A DNA stretch of 64,000 nucleotides. It comes from Prochilodus magdalenae. Lineage: Eukaryota; Chordata; Actinopteri; Characiformes; Prochilodontidae. A model generated the notes under the pieces. It saw only the letters and a list, made by a program, of their open reading frames with translations, was not told where the DNA came from and ran no database searches. Positions within the stretch are counted from its first letter, which is position 1. Each line of letters opens with the position of its first letter. This document shows positions 61,847 through 64,000 of the stretch, one piece after another. The position numbers and the translations under genes were made by a program. The stretch lies in contig JAMWET010003560.1 of NCBI GenBank assembly GCA_024036415.1, positions 140,001 to 204,000 of the forward strand. Direction: 5' to 3'.

Positions 61847-62548
61847 GTGCATTTTGCAACTTCATAGTTGAAGTGATGGCCAATAATATGTGTGACATGA
61901 AAGCAATATTTATGCAAGCCTGCCAGCAATCTTGCTGTTATTGTTGGTAAACATTTGAATCCAGGCTATTTATGGTCATTAGGGGAATCTATGAAAATAC
62001 CTTATCATGTCCATTCTTATATTTTAGCTTATGCCAGGATCAGACTTCCCAATATCATATACTACATACACAGCATTCCTTTTATCATAATTTCATGCTC
62101 AAAAAATTGGCAGCACTACATGTTTGATGCTGACTGTTGTCCACATTCATAGGTTGTTGGGGACCATTTGTAAAAAAAAATTTAATTACAATTTTTCTGT
62201 CCAGTACAGTGACTGGTTTAAGTTGCCATTAAAACCCTAAATGCGGTCTGTTAGAAGTTGTGGCTGTGATCAGAGGTAAACGAAGTACACCAACCATGTA
62301 GTTGAGTTTAAAGAGAGATTCAAATATTCCTCCAGTAAAAGTAGAAGTTCCTCCCTTTAGATCTACACCTAGGTAAAAGTAAAAATGTATTTGCCTTCAA
62401 ATGTACTTAAGTATAGAAAGTAAACGTAGCATGATTTAATATGACTCTAATGTCCTATTATCATTTATAAAATCATTTACAACAAGTGAAAAGGTAAAAA
62501 AAGTGTCTCTCCCAGTCCATCAATTTTTTAACTGCCTGTAATTAATTA
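61847..62548. other. Start of intron 10; nothing seen
   Basis: AT-rich sequence between the exon 10 donor and the LINE tails. No exon recognised. Confidence 0.5.
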
Positions 62549-62600
62549 ATAAGATAAGATAAGATAATCCTTTATTAATCTCGCAGTGGGGAAATTTGCA
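62549..62600 (-). mobile_element. LINE/SINE-type 3' tail fragment
   Basis: On the minus strand AATTTCCCCACTGCGAGATT and TAATAAAGGATTATC lead into (TTATC)n. The same tail type ends the SINE at 10175-10460. Confidence 0.65.
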
Positions 62601-62603
62601 ATT

Positions 62604-64000
62604 ATCAATCAATCAATCAATCAACATTTATTTTTATAGTGTCAAAGGTCCAAAGCAAAAGTGCCCGCCACTGACAGCGAAGGCGAAGCAACGTGGCAAG
62701 GAAAAACTCCCTTATTAGGAATCTGAAGAAACCTCGAGAGGAAACCAAAGACTGCGAACCACATCCTCCTTTATACCAACAGCACCTAAGTGTAATTTAA
62801 TCTGTAATGATGTTGGTGGTTTGTCATAAGATGGGTCAGGCAGGCTCAGGCCAAGCCTCCACAATCCTTTTATTCGTGTAGTAAAGGTTCCCTTGGCTGC
62901 AGATGAAGCAAACACTATGAAAAGACTGTTAACCTGAACCCACTATATATGACACTGCAGTGACTCCGGCAGCTATTACAGCATACTAACTCAAGGGAGA
63001 GCCAAAAGGTAAATGAGAAGTCATTCCACAGTCAACAAATGAGTGAACAACGAGGAGCAGCGGGACGACAGCACCAACATTCCCCAGTTTACCAAACACT
63101 CTCTGTCAGTGGACCCCTGGACCTGCAGGTCAAAAGAAAAGATTAATTACAAAAGCCTGACCTAAACAGGTTTTAAGCCTGGACTTAAAGATTGAGGCTG
63201 TGTCTGAGTCCCGAACACTGACAGGTAAAATTATTCCAAAAGCTGGGGGGCCTTGTATGAAAAGGCTCTGCTCCCCGACAACTTATGTTAATTCTAGGCA
63301 CTAACAGAGAGCCTGCACTTTGAGACCTAAGTCACGTGAAGGCTTGTAGTACGAGATAAGCTTCAGTAAGGGTAGGTAGGAGCGAGGCCGATTAGAGCCT
63401 TATACGTCAGAAGAAGAATTTTTATACTCAATACGGAATTTTAATGGTAACCAGTGTAGTTGGATAAGACTGGGCTGATATGATCAAACTTCCTAGTTCT
63501 TGTAAGGACTCTAGCTGCAGCGTTTTGGACTAGCTGAAGTTTGTTAAGAACTTTTGCAGGAACAACCAAGAAGGGCATTACAGTAATCCAGCCTTGAGGT
63601 AATAAAGGCGTGAACTAGTTTTTCTGCATCCTGTATGACAGTGCATTTCTTTAATTTCGCAATTATTGCGAAGATGTAGGAAAGCTACTCTCAAGTGATA
63701 TATTAATATGCTCAAGGCCAAATCAGGATCAATTGTGACACTAAGACTTTTTAACAGAGGTACCTGGTGTAACTAAGAAGCTATTTAGATTGAGTGGGTA
63801 ATGCAGACAGCTTGTTTTCTAACACTTTTGGGACCAAGAAGAAGTGTTTTGTTGTCTGAGTTTAATACGGAGGAAGTTGCTTGACATCCAGTCCTCTTAT
63901 GTCTCTAACACAGTCCTCTATCTTATTAAGGTGAAGTGGATCATCCGGTCCTAGCTGAGATATACAGTTGCGTGTCATCAGCATAGCAGTGAAAATTTAT
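62604..64000 (-). mobile_element. Decayed L2-like LINE, 3' part, cut by window end
   Basis: On the minus strand the window edge reads N-F-H-C-Y-A-D-D-T-Q-L-Y, the reverse-transcriptase catalytic motif of L2/CR1-type LINEs, followed downstream by relics such as D-P-L-H-L-N-K-I-E-D and then a frame break and stop. The 3' part has GGTTTCCTCTCGAGG and GAGTTTTTCCTTGCC, and a (GATT)n tail at 62604-62624. Many frame breaks show it is dead. The 5' part, if any, lies beyond 64000. Confidence 0.85.

Overview
The window looks like nuclear DNA of a ray-finned fish. Coding sequence is carried by short exons (112-250 bp) with GT/AG borders, separated by introns of 0.27-8 kb. The non-coding part is dominated by long (CT)n/(GA)n, (AT)n, (CA)n and GATA/GACA microsatellites and by teleost repeat families: Tc1-like elements, piggyBac debris, a tRNA-derived SINE, L2-like LINE tails and palindromic MITEs. 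Several repeats recall families known from otophysan fishes (characins, catfishes, carps), so that group is my best guess. No database search was possible.

Only one gene is supported: the middle of a large multi-exon cadherin on the + strand. Ten consecutive coding exons between 29888 and 61846 join with matching phases at all nine junctions, giving 604 residues with no stop. They encode five extracellular cadherin repeats and the start of a sixth. The last exons strongly recall the ectodomain of Drosophila N-cadherin and vertebrate Hz-cadherin, the non-chordate-type (type III) classic cadherins that keep a large ectodomain and are absent from the usual mammalian set. The gene is open at both ends: the first exon found starts with a split codon, and the last ends at phase 0 inside a repeat, with its continuation beyond 64000.

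Layout. 1-29887: no convincing exon; either a very long upstream intron or 5' flank. It holds a Tc1 remnant (2415-2680), a duplicated pyrimidine block (4649-5726), a degenerate minisatellite (7660-7935), a repeat with a nested SINE (9680-10850), a hAT-like palindromic element (12393-12831), a second MITE copy (14527-15283), GATA/GACA repeats (18953-19139), two further Tc1 remnants, a 575-bp purine tract (23357-23932) and an LTR-like block (27100-27531). 29888-61846: cadherin exons 1-10. Their introns hold LINE tails, a piggyBac fragment with a recognisable transposase C-terminal Cys/His motif, two copies of a MITE in neighbouring introns, and a Tc1 element flanked by TA. 61847-64000: intron 10, mostly a decayed minus-strand L2-like LINE with a YADD reverse-transcriptase motif at the window edge.

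I saw no tRNA, rRNA, CRISPR array, operon or bacterial-type gene. The most notable biology is the type III cadherin itself, including an apparent calcium-free linker between its first two repeats, and the way young repeats are packed around its splice sites.
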